This document shows positions 55,701 to 64,000 of a stretch of 64,000 nucleotides of DNA, piece after piece. The stretch covers positions 496,001 to 560,000 of the forward strand of contig JAKUDP010000010.1 of NCBI GenBank assembly GCA_022570795.1, read 5' to 3'. Below the pieces are notes generated by a model. The model did no database searches and was not told the DNA's origin. It was given only the letters and a program-made list of their open reading frames with translations. A program made the position numbers and the translations under genes. Source of the DNA: Sphaerulina vaccinii. Taxonomy: Eukaryota > Ascomycota > Dothideomycetes > Mycosphaerellales > Mycosphaerellaceae. The stretch's first letter is position 1. Each line of letters opens with the position of its first letter.

Positions 55701-56059
55701 TGGCCATCGACACACCGCTGTATTCTGGGTCTGACCTCAAGAACTTATGCGTTTCAGCGGCACTAGCGTGCGTGCGTGAAGAGAATGAGCTCGCGGAGAG
55801 CAAGAAAGAGGACAAGGAGTTCAAGCTTCCAGAGAAGCGAACATTGTCCAACCGTCACTTCGAGAAGGCTGTGAAGGAGATCTCGGCAAGCATCAGCGAG
55901 GATATGGGATCGTTGACTGCGATCCGGAAGTTCGATGAGCAGTATGGAGATCGCAGGAGTCGGCGGAAGAAGTCGGCGTATGGCTTTGGTATTGGAGACG
56001 TCGAAGTGGACGAGGAAGCCGCAAGAGTGCGTCAGTCATCTAGCGGAGCATCACCATAA
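52718..56059 (+). CDS. Large mitochondrial AAA ATPase related to Msp1/ATAD1
   Basis: One intronless frame of 1,113 residues starts at ATG 52718; the frame stays open further upstream but only with a TTG. The N-terminal 32 residues (MRCIARQSARLARTNSRVRA) form an Arg/Ser-rich mitochondrial presequence. The AAA domain lies near the C-terminus: GLMLYGPPGTGKTLLAKAVA with Walker A at 843-850, CIVFIDEADAIFGSRS with Walker B D902-E903, VASNRPFDLDDAVLRRLPRR with the arginine fingers, and YSGSDLKNLCVSAAL in the lid. Residues about 380-410 are an Asp/Glu run (DEDEMDEDEDEDDRR), unusual for a mitochondrial protein. Fungal proteins of this type share the AAA fold of Msp1, which extracts mislocalised tail-anchored proteins, but are much longer; the role here is inferred. 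Confidence 0.82.
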   Translation: MRCIARQSARLARTNSRVRAASQSRFSLPSPQPQQQSASRSFGSTARRHTENRGPNPPSDDHQDSLDRRTEEQRARDRDATPVTKEGDVADSTAATDGTRKSKLTGKTFRQRKKAAQTTNIPKPPPIPDWFLEHNVKFFVETVKPNRKAQSAQVLRCVDRDTGHTLFTLPYYEAWSVPGLKPETTAGRPAKDGSSLAKKPLEQNYFDHKFVAPEKTATSASEQRASKIIVPPSDEPYGDVNPHALLRWSILQAETAVSAAFSVAKNAPSVSSQAASRLDLSLSCKDQDSHASMDEFVEDLAMLSEANVIRLDANDFADLSADYVGQGSDSPGSFSNLAYDVFGELRSHTMSSARRVEEDDDEAFDEDEMDEDEDEDDRRPSGMSNLSWGLDSLRKRLMNGRYELGQALDRAGPGDIIVDMDPRYSKSLSPFGGPGSRDEQEYDEARLSSLLDHILDAPLQSRGGSLQRRYNLHAAGAANQVDTAKTENASQQALWRMWRSSAGCWRPDVAGLIASQINGASQTSTVEESPLALEPSATESVTASSGVSTKRTIVHVRDLRDIANSRMGDGIIRRLVSVVQKRRRAGQQIVIVGSSCYEPSSFAAVSRALDDFITVSIPAVFRMSKHDQVNFKPSQPTNDNETTPPSSRILEINLRHIQRMLSSLRPGHTVDLFTESSQRQLRFGDDVLGKKVMSFDMIQRIVLTAIGLSEVHAVSEHINASHVGLATMITKQAAQTERDWADYQRQKGIKGPFPDLNVDSEGTASKKTSTIESIKKDLNQHESRLLPGVVDAENIKAGFGQVHAPPETIEALKTLTSLSLLRPDAFRYGVLAADRLPGLMLYGPPGTGKTLLAKAVAKESGATVLEISGAQIYEKYVGEGEKMVRAVFSLAKKLSPCIVFIDEADAIFGSRSNAGNRNTHREIINQFLREWDGMDMHNVFIMVASNRPFDLDDAVLRRLPRRLLVDLPVAKDRESILKIHLHDEVLDDTVDLSRLAIDTPLYSGSDLKNLCVSAALACVREENELAESKKEDKEFKLPEKRTLSNRHFEKAVKEISASISEDMGSLTAIRKFDEQYGDRRSRRKKSAYGFGIGDVEVDEEAARVRQSSSGASP

Positions 56060-56989
56060 GGGAACTTAGCGTTGATCCTACGTGAGAATAGATAATAGAG
56101 CCACAATCCTCAGCATCTCAGCTGACAGGTCGTACGCAATGTAATATGCAGTACACCTCTTGTTTGTTGGTGTGACATATCTTTTTGTGTCATTGCAGGC
56201 GGAACTTCTACAAGCCGAGCAGAAGGAAAGTAAAGCCTCGCGGCATGCTAAGTGATGATGCTGATGAGTTGATAGCACGATCAAGAGCGGAGTTTAGCTA
56301 GGTCTTATTCGCGAACAAGGACAATGGATTTTAAAGCAGCAGTGGGACTTCTCAGTTTCTGACGATACTGCGAGGTGGAGCTCGATTGTCCACGCAAGTA
56401 GCTTCTTGGTATGGCCTTGGCTGCTACACAAAGTGTGGATTGCGGGCGTCAGGCTGAGCAGGTCCGCGGGAGCGTAAGACATGTACAATTCACTACACTG
56501 GTGAACATCAGAGGAGAGTGTATAGAAGACATGGAAGCGTAGTCGAATGGATGTGTAGCATGGTTGGTGGCTGACTGACCGGGGTCTGAGATATAGGATA
56601 GCAGTTCTAGTACGGACTTGAATTGCGTAGTCTGAAGTGAAGCGGCTGATTTCCTTGGCGACAGCATACGAGGCGCTAACTGGTATCTACTGCGCCTCCT
56701 TCGAAGCCAATTGGATACACGGTGTATTCTTACTTCTTACACCTCTGCCCTATTGATACAACCCTCCGCCATATACGCTCTCTCTGGTTCCGACTTCTCC
56801 GTTTCTCTCTGTTGCATACTCGTCGCTCGCTCGCGTTTGGATGCAAGACGGCACCCTAGCACGAGCATTGCAGACAGACAGAAGCTCGGTGGTGTATCTG
56901 TTTGTGTCTGGTCCGGGACCTGCCTGCCTCGAGGCTGTCTTACCGTCACTAGCACACCGCGCTGAGCTCCTCTTTCCTCGCCAGCGGCC
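56060..56989. other. Intergenic region upstream of the metalloprotease gene
   Basis: No gene is recognised. The last 250 bp before 56990 is C/T-rich on the plus strand, a common feature of fungal core promoters and leaders. Confidence 0.5.
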
Positions 56990-59520
56990 ATGCGCTGCTC
57001 ACTACCATTCTCACTTCTGGCATACGCGGCGACTACGATCCTCGCACCTCTAGTGGATGCTAGCAGTACTATTCGCAAGCCCATCGGCGCTCTCTCCACA
57101 ATACAGAATGCGACGATACACACTCACAACCACCGATTGACGGCATTGCACGAGTTCGACCTGACCTTTCAAATTCGCAATGAACTACATGTACGGTTCC
57201 ACCTGGAGCCCAACCATGACCTCCTTGCACACGATACCACTGTCACATACCTGGCGCCGGATGGATCAGTTTCACGGCAGGAACCAGTGGACAGGCTAGG
57301 GCACAAGGTGTACAGAGGCACCGCTTGGGTGCAGAAGTTGGGCAATGAGATAGACGAATGGAGACATGCTGGCTGGGCAAGAGTATCTGTCTTTCGAGAT
57401 GGGAAACATCCTACCTTCCAGGGTGCCTTCTCCGTGGATCGCGACAATCATCACATTCAGACGTCGACCGGATACATGCGCACCAAGCATTGGGATGATC
57501 CCGAGATCGAGGCTCAGTCGGACGATTACATGGTGCTCTGGCGAGATTCAGACATATTGCCAGACACCCAGGCACATCGTGATCTGAAGCGTAGAAATGC
57601 TGCAGCTGCACCCATCTGTCAGGCTGACAATCTCATGTTCAATACCAGGGAGGATCACCCAGTATACATGGCGATGAAGGCAAAGCGGTCGGAGGAGCGT
57701 TATGGCAGGATGGAATTTTCGCACCTATTCGGCAAGCGTCAGATTGATAGCACGACTGGGGGCAATAGTGCTGGTGGCAACCTGGTCGCCAGCATTGGCC
57801 AGACTGCAGGATGCCCTACAACTCGAAAGGTTGCCCTGGTCGGTGTTGCCACAGACTGCACTTACACTGCCGACTTCAACTCTACCCAGTCCGCCCGGGA
57901 GAATGTTATCGATCAGATCAATACCGCGTCCGGGATATACGAGAGCACATTCAATATCTCGCTCGGACTCCAAAACTTGACAGTCTCTGATGCAAACTGT
58001 CCTGGAACACCGGTGGCTGCCACTGAGTGGAATCAGGCATGCTCGGACAGCGTCGACATCTCCAATCGTCTCAACATGTTCTCATCGTGGCGTGGCAACC
58101 AACGTGACTCGAACGCTTACTGGACACTGCTGAGTACCTGCAATACTGGATCAGCAGTGGGTCTGGCCTGGTTGGGTCAAGCCTGCGTAGGGACTGCAAT
58201 CACCACGAATGGTAGTGTCACTGGTGATGGCCAGTCCAATATGCAAGGATCCGAGACTGTCACTGGCGCAAACGTTGTGATTCGAACTCAGGGAGCAGAG
58301 GAGTGGCAGGTAATTGCCCATGAGGTTGGCCACACCTTCGGCGCTGTCCATGATTGCACGACCGACTCGTGTGCAGACTCCAACTTTGTCAACTCACAGC
58401 AATGCTGTCCGCTTAGTTCCGGCCAGTGTCCTGCAGGTGGACGCTACATCATGAATCCACAGACTTCCGACGGCGTCAATGAGTTCAGTCCATGTTCCGT
58501 CGGGAACATTTGCAGCGCCTTGATGCGGAACTCTGTCAATGGCGGGTGTTTGACAGACAATCGTGGTGTCACCACGATCTCTGGTCAACAGTGCGGTAAT
58601 GGCATCGTGGAGCCCGGCGAGGATTGCGATTGTGGTGGAGAATCTGGCTGCACGAATGATCCATGCTGCAACCCTACCACGTGCAGATTCACCGAAGGTT
58701 CGGTCTGTGACGACTCCAACGAAGACTGCTGCCGGCAGTGTCAATTCGCCTCAGCAGGTACTGTCTGTCGTACCTCCACTGGCCAATGCGATCCCCAGGA
58801 GACTTGCTCAGGTAGTTCTGCCACCTGTCCTGTAGACCAGACTCTTGAAGATGGCACGGACTGTGGCAATGGGTTGGAATGCGCCTCTGGTCAATGCACG
58901 AGCCGTGATCAGCAATGCAAGACTGTGATGGGCAGCTACACGCAAGGCAATGATACGTACGCCTGCGACAGCTCCGGCTGTCTGATTAGCTGTGCGAGCC
59001 CTGAGTTTGGAAGAGGTGTCTGCTACAGCCTGCAGCAGAACTTCATTCCCGGCACGCCATGCGGCGGTGGCGGCCGATGTGCAACAGCAGTAAGTATCCT
59101 GATTTCTCGTACATTTCCACACCCTCGCTAACCGGGAAACAGGGCCAGTGCAAAGGATCCACCACCGGCGGCCAGATCAAGTCCTGGATTGACGATCACA
59201 AAGCTCTCGTAATCGGTATCGCCTCCGCTGTGGGAGGACTCTTGCTTCTCTCGCTGCTAGGCTGTCTTTTCCGCTGTTGCAAGCGCAAGCGCAGCAGAGC
59301 CGCCGTTCCAGCGCCCCCGCCGACTGGCTGGCAAGGCTGGAATGGCAGCTCTCGAGGCGGACCGCAGATGCAGCATCAGGGAAGCTACTACGCTCCTTCC
59401 GGTCAACATCCAGCTCAAGGCTGGGCAGACCAGAGCCAGAGCCGTGGTTGGGTGCCTCCTCCTGCTCCTCCTCCAGTTTATCAGGGGACTCAAAGGAGTA
59501 ACAGTGTGCGGTATGCCTGA
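56990..59520 (+). CDS. ADAM-family zinc metalloprotease, type I membrane protein (fungal ADM-B-like)
   Basis: Exons 56990-59089 and 59143-59520 encode 825 residues. A signal peptide (1-24) precedes a prodomain of about 240 residues that ends near a basic FGKRQIDS site, probably a kexin cleavage. The adamalysin domain holds the zinc site HEVGHTFGAVHD (H444, E445, H448, H454) and the Met-turn residue M488 in YIMNP. A disintegrin-like, Cys-rich domain (QCGNGIVEPGEDCDCGGESG, CCNPTTCRF) and a further Cys-rich part follow. The 53-nt intron, with a GCTAAC branch site, lies just before the juxtamembrane segment; exon 2 adds a transmembrane helix (about 721-743) and a Pro/Gln/Gly cytoplasmic tail. It should shed or degrade surface proteins. 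Confidence 0.95.
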
Positions 59521-60097
59521 TGGAATTTGTCATTCGCGAAAGCGAGACTGTTGTTTGTTTCGATTTGTATTCTTGCATTAGATATGAGATCAGCGATCTC
59601 TGTCTTGACGAATTATGACCTTGCATTTGAGAAGCATTGGACGGTACTGGCCTGACAGTACAGGGAACGAGAAAGGTATTGTTAGAGGCAGACACGTATT
59701 TGCTGCTAGAAAGTAAGAAGCAGAGATGATCATTGTATATAGTCAAAGCATGGGAATGGAGTGATGCATATAGCCTTCTTAAATGTGTTGTCACTGCTTG
59801 CATTACGCGTTACGTGCCGCGCGGCCGTAGTGGTCCCGCTTCGACTAACATCATAGAGACACTGAGTGTGGAGCTTTCTCAATGGTTCTACAGTGATGCG
59901 TCTTAGGCACTGGAGACAGGATGAACAACTGCCATGCATCGACAAGACGTAGCAAGACAGAGTCGAGGAATCTGAACAGGATAAACCGAAATGGAGGCAA
60001 AAGCCTCGCTACTGATTGGGTATCACTACATACTAATACGCTTCAACGTCGTGCATCTCAACTCTTTCTTGACTTACATCACGCTCGAGCATGATCA
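59521..60097. other. Convergent intergenic region
   Basis: It separates the 3' ends of the metalloprotease and the alpha/beta-hydrolase genes; no gene is recognised. Confidence 0.5.
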
Positions 60098-63000
60098 TCA
60101 AAGTCTTCCTTTATCTTGATTCTGCCATGCCAGAGCCATCTCTTCAAGCACATTTGCCATGATAAGCGGACTTGCCATAAGTCCATGGCCTTCTCCTTCC
60201 AATACGCGGACTTCGCAGCCACCTTTTGCTGCAGAAGCCCAACTTTCTCGGCTTTCTCTGGCACTCCCGCCCTCAAAGCCAGGGCCTTGCGCTCTCCTAT
60301 TCATTTGCTCCGCAAGCCATTTCACATTTGCGATGGGTACGCGCTTGTCCTCTGAACCATGAGTAATAACCACTTCACGTCCCACATCAGTGTATCGAAA
60401 GCCGACATCGCGGTGTCGCTCCAAGCATACCAGGAGATCTGTCGCAGGGTTACTATCCCTTGTCGCCATGTCCCAGGTTGCTTGCGTTAATCGACTAGTA
60501 TACTCGACTTGACGTTCCTTCTCTGCGTGCTCTGCAGCGTGTAGACCTATCGAAGCGTACGCAAAGCCTGGGTCCATGGGTGTCGCAGTTGCAGAGAGTG
60601 TTAGGGATCCTCGTCTACGCCGTTCCTCGTCTTCTTCTTCTTCTTCTTTGACTGGAATCGGGAAGTTGTCCAGTGGGTTGGTAGACGGCATGAACTGGTC
60701 CATTAGCATGAGAGATTCACGTCTGTTGTACTCTGGGCGCTCTCTGGTGGGAGGTCTATCTGGTACGGATTCGTCAGGATTTGCTTGTCGTCTCGGCGAT
60801 GATTTGTTCGCATTCGCCTTGATCGTGCGCTTGTTGGCAGGTTTCAGTGATGCTGAGGTTGCGGTCATGAATGATGAGTTTGCCGCCTTCAAGAATGGTG
60901 TCGGTAGGACTCGAAGAAGTCGCTGACTTCTTGGTAGGGGATTGGAGGGCGGCGCTGATGCTGTTGGATGCGAGATAGCCTCAAGTTGACTAGGAGGTAC
61001 CCAAGGAGCAAGCAGATGAACCTTTCCTCGAACCAGATGTGGGAGAATGAGAGCCGTAGCCAGCGCATATATGGCTCCAGCGGAATGCGCGAGTATGCTG
61101 AACTTAACTATCCCCAGATGCTGGCATATGGTGAGCACGTCTTCAGGCCAATTGAGCGGCCCACTCTTGTCCGAAGGTGGGTAAGGCTCACTTCCGCCGA
61201 CGCCAGGTCGATCAATTGTGATCAAGCGCAATCTCAAAGTCGTGGCCAACTCATCATAGAACGCGGTGACATATCTAGTCAGTCCCATCCCAACGCATAC
61301 AAAGACTGCAGCGCCGTTAGGGTCGCCAACCTCCGAGTATGCGATCGTACGGCCATTAATATGATTCTTCACTCTCCGATTCAGGCGTGGCGCCTGGAGG
61401 TATTGCGAGACAGCTTCTTCAATGCTATCACGACGCGCAGATTCCAGCTCTTTCTCGGCAGCGTTAGTCAAACGAGCATCGCTCATCGACTTCCGCCTAT
61501 TTCTCCTCTTCTCGAACGCCAGTGGTAGGTCCGGGTGGTGGGCTGTCCACCTGTCTTCTGGCTTGCGTTTCGATTTCTTTGACTTCGATTTCGTTATATC
61601 CGGAGACGACCCTTGCTTGGTTGGAGTGTCGAACACCACGGCTTTGACTGCTAGGGGGCCCTCTGACGAAACTCGGGCTTTGCGTTCGACCTCTGGACTC
61701 TGGTCGCGATCGTGCTCTTGGAACAAGTCGACTGCTTCGGCATAGGAGTAGTCCAAATTGAGCTGCTGGGAAGGGAGATTATCCACAGACTTCGCAGTAG
61801 TCGGTCTGTGATGCGCTGAAGCAGGTCGCTTGACGTCCAATGAATACTGCGTTCTATGCTTTGCATCGATAAGTCCCAGAGCGCTTCTAGTGCCGTTCAC
61901 ATTGCCATCTTCCGATTGCCTAGGTCTTTTGTGCTCGTTGTTGAGGCCTAGAGTCTTGTGTGCTTTGACTGGCGTGCTATGTCGATTGAGGGATCTCTGT
62001 GTTTTAGAGGTCCGATTGGTTTCGCTCGTAAGTGGAGCTGACAGCTCACTGGCAGGGGTATGCTGAGCATAGGGCGGACCCTTCAATGGCATAGAAGCAG
62101 AAATGACACTGTTCAGCTCATTGGGGTCAGGATAAAGAGTGAACTCTTCCTGCAAGCGAGATTTCCGCTGCTCTCTGAGTTCTCTGATACGTTTTACCGT
62201 CTCGTCATCGTCCCCTAAGTCTGCCCAGCTTGACTCTGGTATAGGCGAGGAAGGCCGGTAAGCCATCGTCTCAGACTTCCCGGCAGCCTTTGCGGAAGGA
62301 TTGTGTTTCTTCGATTTCTTCTTTTTCTTATGCGCAGGACTGCTAGTACGCAACGAAGACGTCCGCGTCGGTATCGAATCAGAAATTGGACTTGGGCTCT
62401 TCAGAGAGGATGCAGATACAGAGAGCTGTTGATCTGACGCTTTGCTTTCACTGCCCACGCTGCGTCCACCATAGGACTTGGTCTGCAGAAGTGGCGGAGA
62501 TGTGCCCACTGGCTGATTCTCATTGATGATCTCCTCTGACAAGTATAGCCCGCCCTTGGTAGAGGACGACTGCGCCGGCGCTTTCGCGATGATCTGCTCC
62601 GCCAGCGACAAAGGAGCGCCTCCTTCGCTGATTGCTACCGATGTGGGCCGACTCTCCTCCTCCAGCCGCAGCATATCTTGAGAGCTCACTCGCCTCAGTC
62701 GACTCTTGCGCGCCGCCCTGCCTCGCTGGTCCTTCAATTCGTCCTCGCCCTTGGACAGACTCCTCCTCACCCAGCTCTCCGAACTCAGCTTGTTCCTCGC
62801 ACTACTTGCGCTTGTCGTGGACCCCAGAGAACTCTTGCGCGAATTGGGACGCGGTCGAAACGAGGCGGACGCAGCCGAGTGCTTGCCATCCAACTTTGGC
62901 GACTTGAACTGGGAAAGACCGGAAGGAGGCCGTGAGGTGGGCACTGTAGGCGGTAGCGCAGCGTCCGTGACACCATCTACATCATCGAGCTCGAGGCCTG

Positions 63001-63310
63001 CGCCATATGTGACGCCAAAACCGGGCGAGGTGACAATGGGCTTGTGTATGGAGGCGGAACTGGCCACGGAGCGGTTGGTAAGGGACTCCGGCAAGGAGTG
63101 TCTGCTGGCCGTCTCTGAGAAGTGGTCGGGAGACTGGATGTCGGGCAGCGGCGTGAGGGTGTCGAGAGAGTCGATGATGGACGAGAGGACGGCTGAACTC
63201 GCAGGCTTACTCTTGATGCGATTTGGACTTCGCGTAGACTTTGGCGATGCCGCTGGTGGTACCACGCTCCAGTGTCCAGATCCCGCGTGGCTACCATTCA
63301 AGACGTCCAT
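60098..63310 (-). CDS. Long protein with disordered N-terminus and C-terminal alpha/beta hydrolase
   Basis: One exon encodes 1,070 residues. The first 600 or so are Ser, Pro, Lys and Arg-rich and disordered, with many S-P sites and a KKKKKSKKH basic run. The hydrolase starts near residue 640 (NHINGRTIAYSEVGDPNGAA) with the oxyanion region VFVCVGMGLTRYV and TIDRPGVGGSEPYP. The nucleophile elbow is AHSAG with S743, the acid is probably the Asp in HGSEDKRVP, and the His is in GEGHGLM close to the C-terminus. A 130-residue low-complexity insert separates the cap and acid regions. Length and layout match a Pezizomycotina family of hydrolases without known substrate. The insert and the leader suggest phosphorylation control rather than a secreted enzyme. 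Confidence 0.85.
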   Translation of the reverse strand: MDVLNGSHAGSGHWSVVPPAASPKSTRSPNRIKSKPASSAVLSSIIDSLDTLTPLPDIQSPDHFSETASRHSLPESLTNRSVASSASIHKPIVTSPGFGVTYGAGLELDDVDGVTDAALPPTVPTSRPPSGLSQFKSPKLDGKHSAASASFRPRPNSRKSSLGSTTSASSARNKLSSESWVRRSLSKGEDELKDQRGRAARKSRLRRVSSQDMLRLEEESRPTSVAISEGGAPLSLAEQIIAKAPAQSSSTKGGLYLSEEIINENQPVGTSPPLLQTKSYGGRSVGSESKASDQQLSVSASSLKSPSPISDSIPTRTSSLRTSSPAHKKKKKSKKHNPSAKAAGKSETMAYRPSSPIPESSWADLGDDDETVKRIRELREQRKSRLQEEFTLYPDPNELNSVISASMPLKGPPYAQHTPASELSAPLTSETNRTSKTQRSLNRHSTPVKAHKTLGLNNEHKRPRQSEDGNVNGTRSALGLIDAKHRTQYSLDVKRPASAHHRPTTAKSVDNLPSQQLNLDYSYAEAVDLFQEHDRDQSPEVERKARVSSEGPLAVKAVVFDTPTKQGSSPDITKSKSKKSKRKPEDRWTAHHPDLPLAFEKRRNRRKSMSDARLTNAAEKELESARRDSIEEAVSQYLQAPRLNRRVKNHINGRTIAYSEVGDPNGAAVFVCVGMGLTRYVTAFYDELATTLRLRLITIDRPGVGGSEPYPPSDKSGPLNWPEDVLTICQHLGIVKFSILAHSAGAIYALATALILPHLVRGKVHLLAPWVPPSQLEAISHPTASAPPSNPLPRSQRLLRVLPTPFLKAANSSFMTATSASLKPANKRTIKANANKSSPRRQANPDESVPDRPPTRERPEYNRRESLMLMDQFMPSTNPLDNFPIPVKEEEEEDEERRRRGSLTLSATATPMDPGFAYASIGLHAAEHAEKERQVEYTSRLTQATWDMATRDSNPATDLLVCLERHRDVGFRYTDVGREVVITHGSEDKRVPIANVKWLAEQMNRRAQGPGFEGGSARESRESWASAAKGGCEVRVLEGEGHGLMASPLIMANVLEEMALAWQNQDKGRL

Positions 63311-64000
63311 ATCCTATGATTCTTGCCGGCCGAAGCGGCACAAATAGAGTGAGGTACTGTCGAAGCAACTTTGTCGTAGTGTGACCAAGCACTAGTATTT
63401 AATAAGATGTCAAAGTCCAATGGCCTGGCTCCCGTCGGCTTGTACTTTTCGCTGGATATTACTCTGCCTCTGCGGTCCCCTATTAATGTAGCGCCATGTC
63501 CCACACAAACGCGTGCAAACAGTCGTTGCGATAGTGCTCTGCTCTGCTTTGTTGGTCTGGTCCCGAGCAGACCGTTTGGTGGTCGCACACAGCGCGTGGG
63601 CATCCACAATGCGTCCGGGAAACGGAGACGTGAAAAGTGGTTGGTTCTCCTTTGACTTTCTTGTTGATCGTGTGCTCGCGCGAAGGAGTACCTCCTAGTA
63701 CAACTCTCACTCCATTCAGATCAGAGCAGCGGAACCGCCCAAAGACGATTGAACTCAGTCCACGCGCTCGCTAAACTAGAGGCCGACAAGGTTGTTGATC
63801 GGCACAGGGGTGATGCCGGTGCACGAATATCTCTAAAATGTGATTGTGTTGCATGCCACAATCGTGCACTCCGCAGTTGCTCGAGATTTTGCGCAATGAC
63901 CGGTCGGTCTGGTAACTATGGGAAAAGGCATTGCTCTTCTGTTACTGGCTGCGTCTCCGCCCGTTGTCTGCGTATCGCTCGTGCAGTGAAAGCCGCTAGT
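63311..64000. promoter_or_regulatory. Upstream region of the alpha/beta-hydrolase gene
   Basis: Only short overlapping frames (60-103 codons) without motifs are present. It should contain the promoter of the minus-strand hydrolase gene; the neighbour beyond 64,000 is not visible. Confidence 0.4.

Overview
The window is nuclear DNA of a filamentous ascomycete (Pezizomycotina). Short GT-AG introns of 47-149 nt with CTNAC-like branch sites are seen throughout, and the families include Meu6-type PH, fungal GT25, IND1, GH3 and a large mitochondrial AAA protein. The first 4 kb carries the signature of repeat-induced point mutation (RIP): very TA-rich, with in-frame stops where Gln or Trp codons should be. 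A Dothideomycete is my best guess, but that is inference.

Layout: 1-~4,030 is a degraded repeat block. It opens with the C-terminal reverse transcriptase/RNase H part of a Ty1/copia element and continues into AT-rich sequence I could not identify. From ~4.03 kb the base composition is normal and genes follow one another. 4.2-18.3 kb is metabolic: a GT25 glycosyltransferase, a secreted GMC oxidoreductase divergent from a Baeyer-Villiger monooxygenase, the Fe-S protein IND1, a secreted GH3 beta-glucosidase and an SDR. 18.3-29.9 kb holds several small or easily missed genes: a 69-residue protein, a 23-residue copper-metallothionein-like gene, an MSC7/ALDH22-like aldehyde dehydrogenase, a TPR-like fungal protein, the gamma-tubulin-complex microprotein MZT1, a UBTD-type ubiquitin-domain protein whose start ATG is an exon by itself, and a Meu6-like PH protein. 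29.9-32.3 kb is gene-poor and contains a 322-bp MITE with 39-bp inverted repeats and a TGA target duplication. 32.3-64 kb is mainly housekeeping: a four-helix membrane orphan, IMP4, UPF1, a GPI-type secreted protein, RAD7, two coiled-coil proteins of unknown function, an Hsp70-like ATPase, a Ser/Thr-rich membrane protein, a mitochondrial AAA ATPase, an ADAM-type metalloprotease and a long alpha/beta-hydrolase protein.

Seven gene pairs are divergent and share an upstream region (GMC/BVMO, GH3/SDR, ALDH/TPR protein, IMP4/UPF1, RAD7/coiled-coil, coiled-coil/Hsp70-like, Ser-Thr protein/AAA). There is no PKS, NRPS or terpene cluster, no CRISPR and no tRNA or rRNA gene that I could find. I did not find a clearly new multi-gene system. 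The most useful results are small spliced genes that ORF calling misses (metallothionein, MZT1, the 69-residue protein), the solitary-ATG exon, and the MITE. Splice junctions were read by eye from frame continuity, junction motifs and family fit; none has transcript support here.
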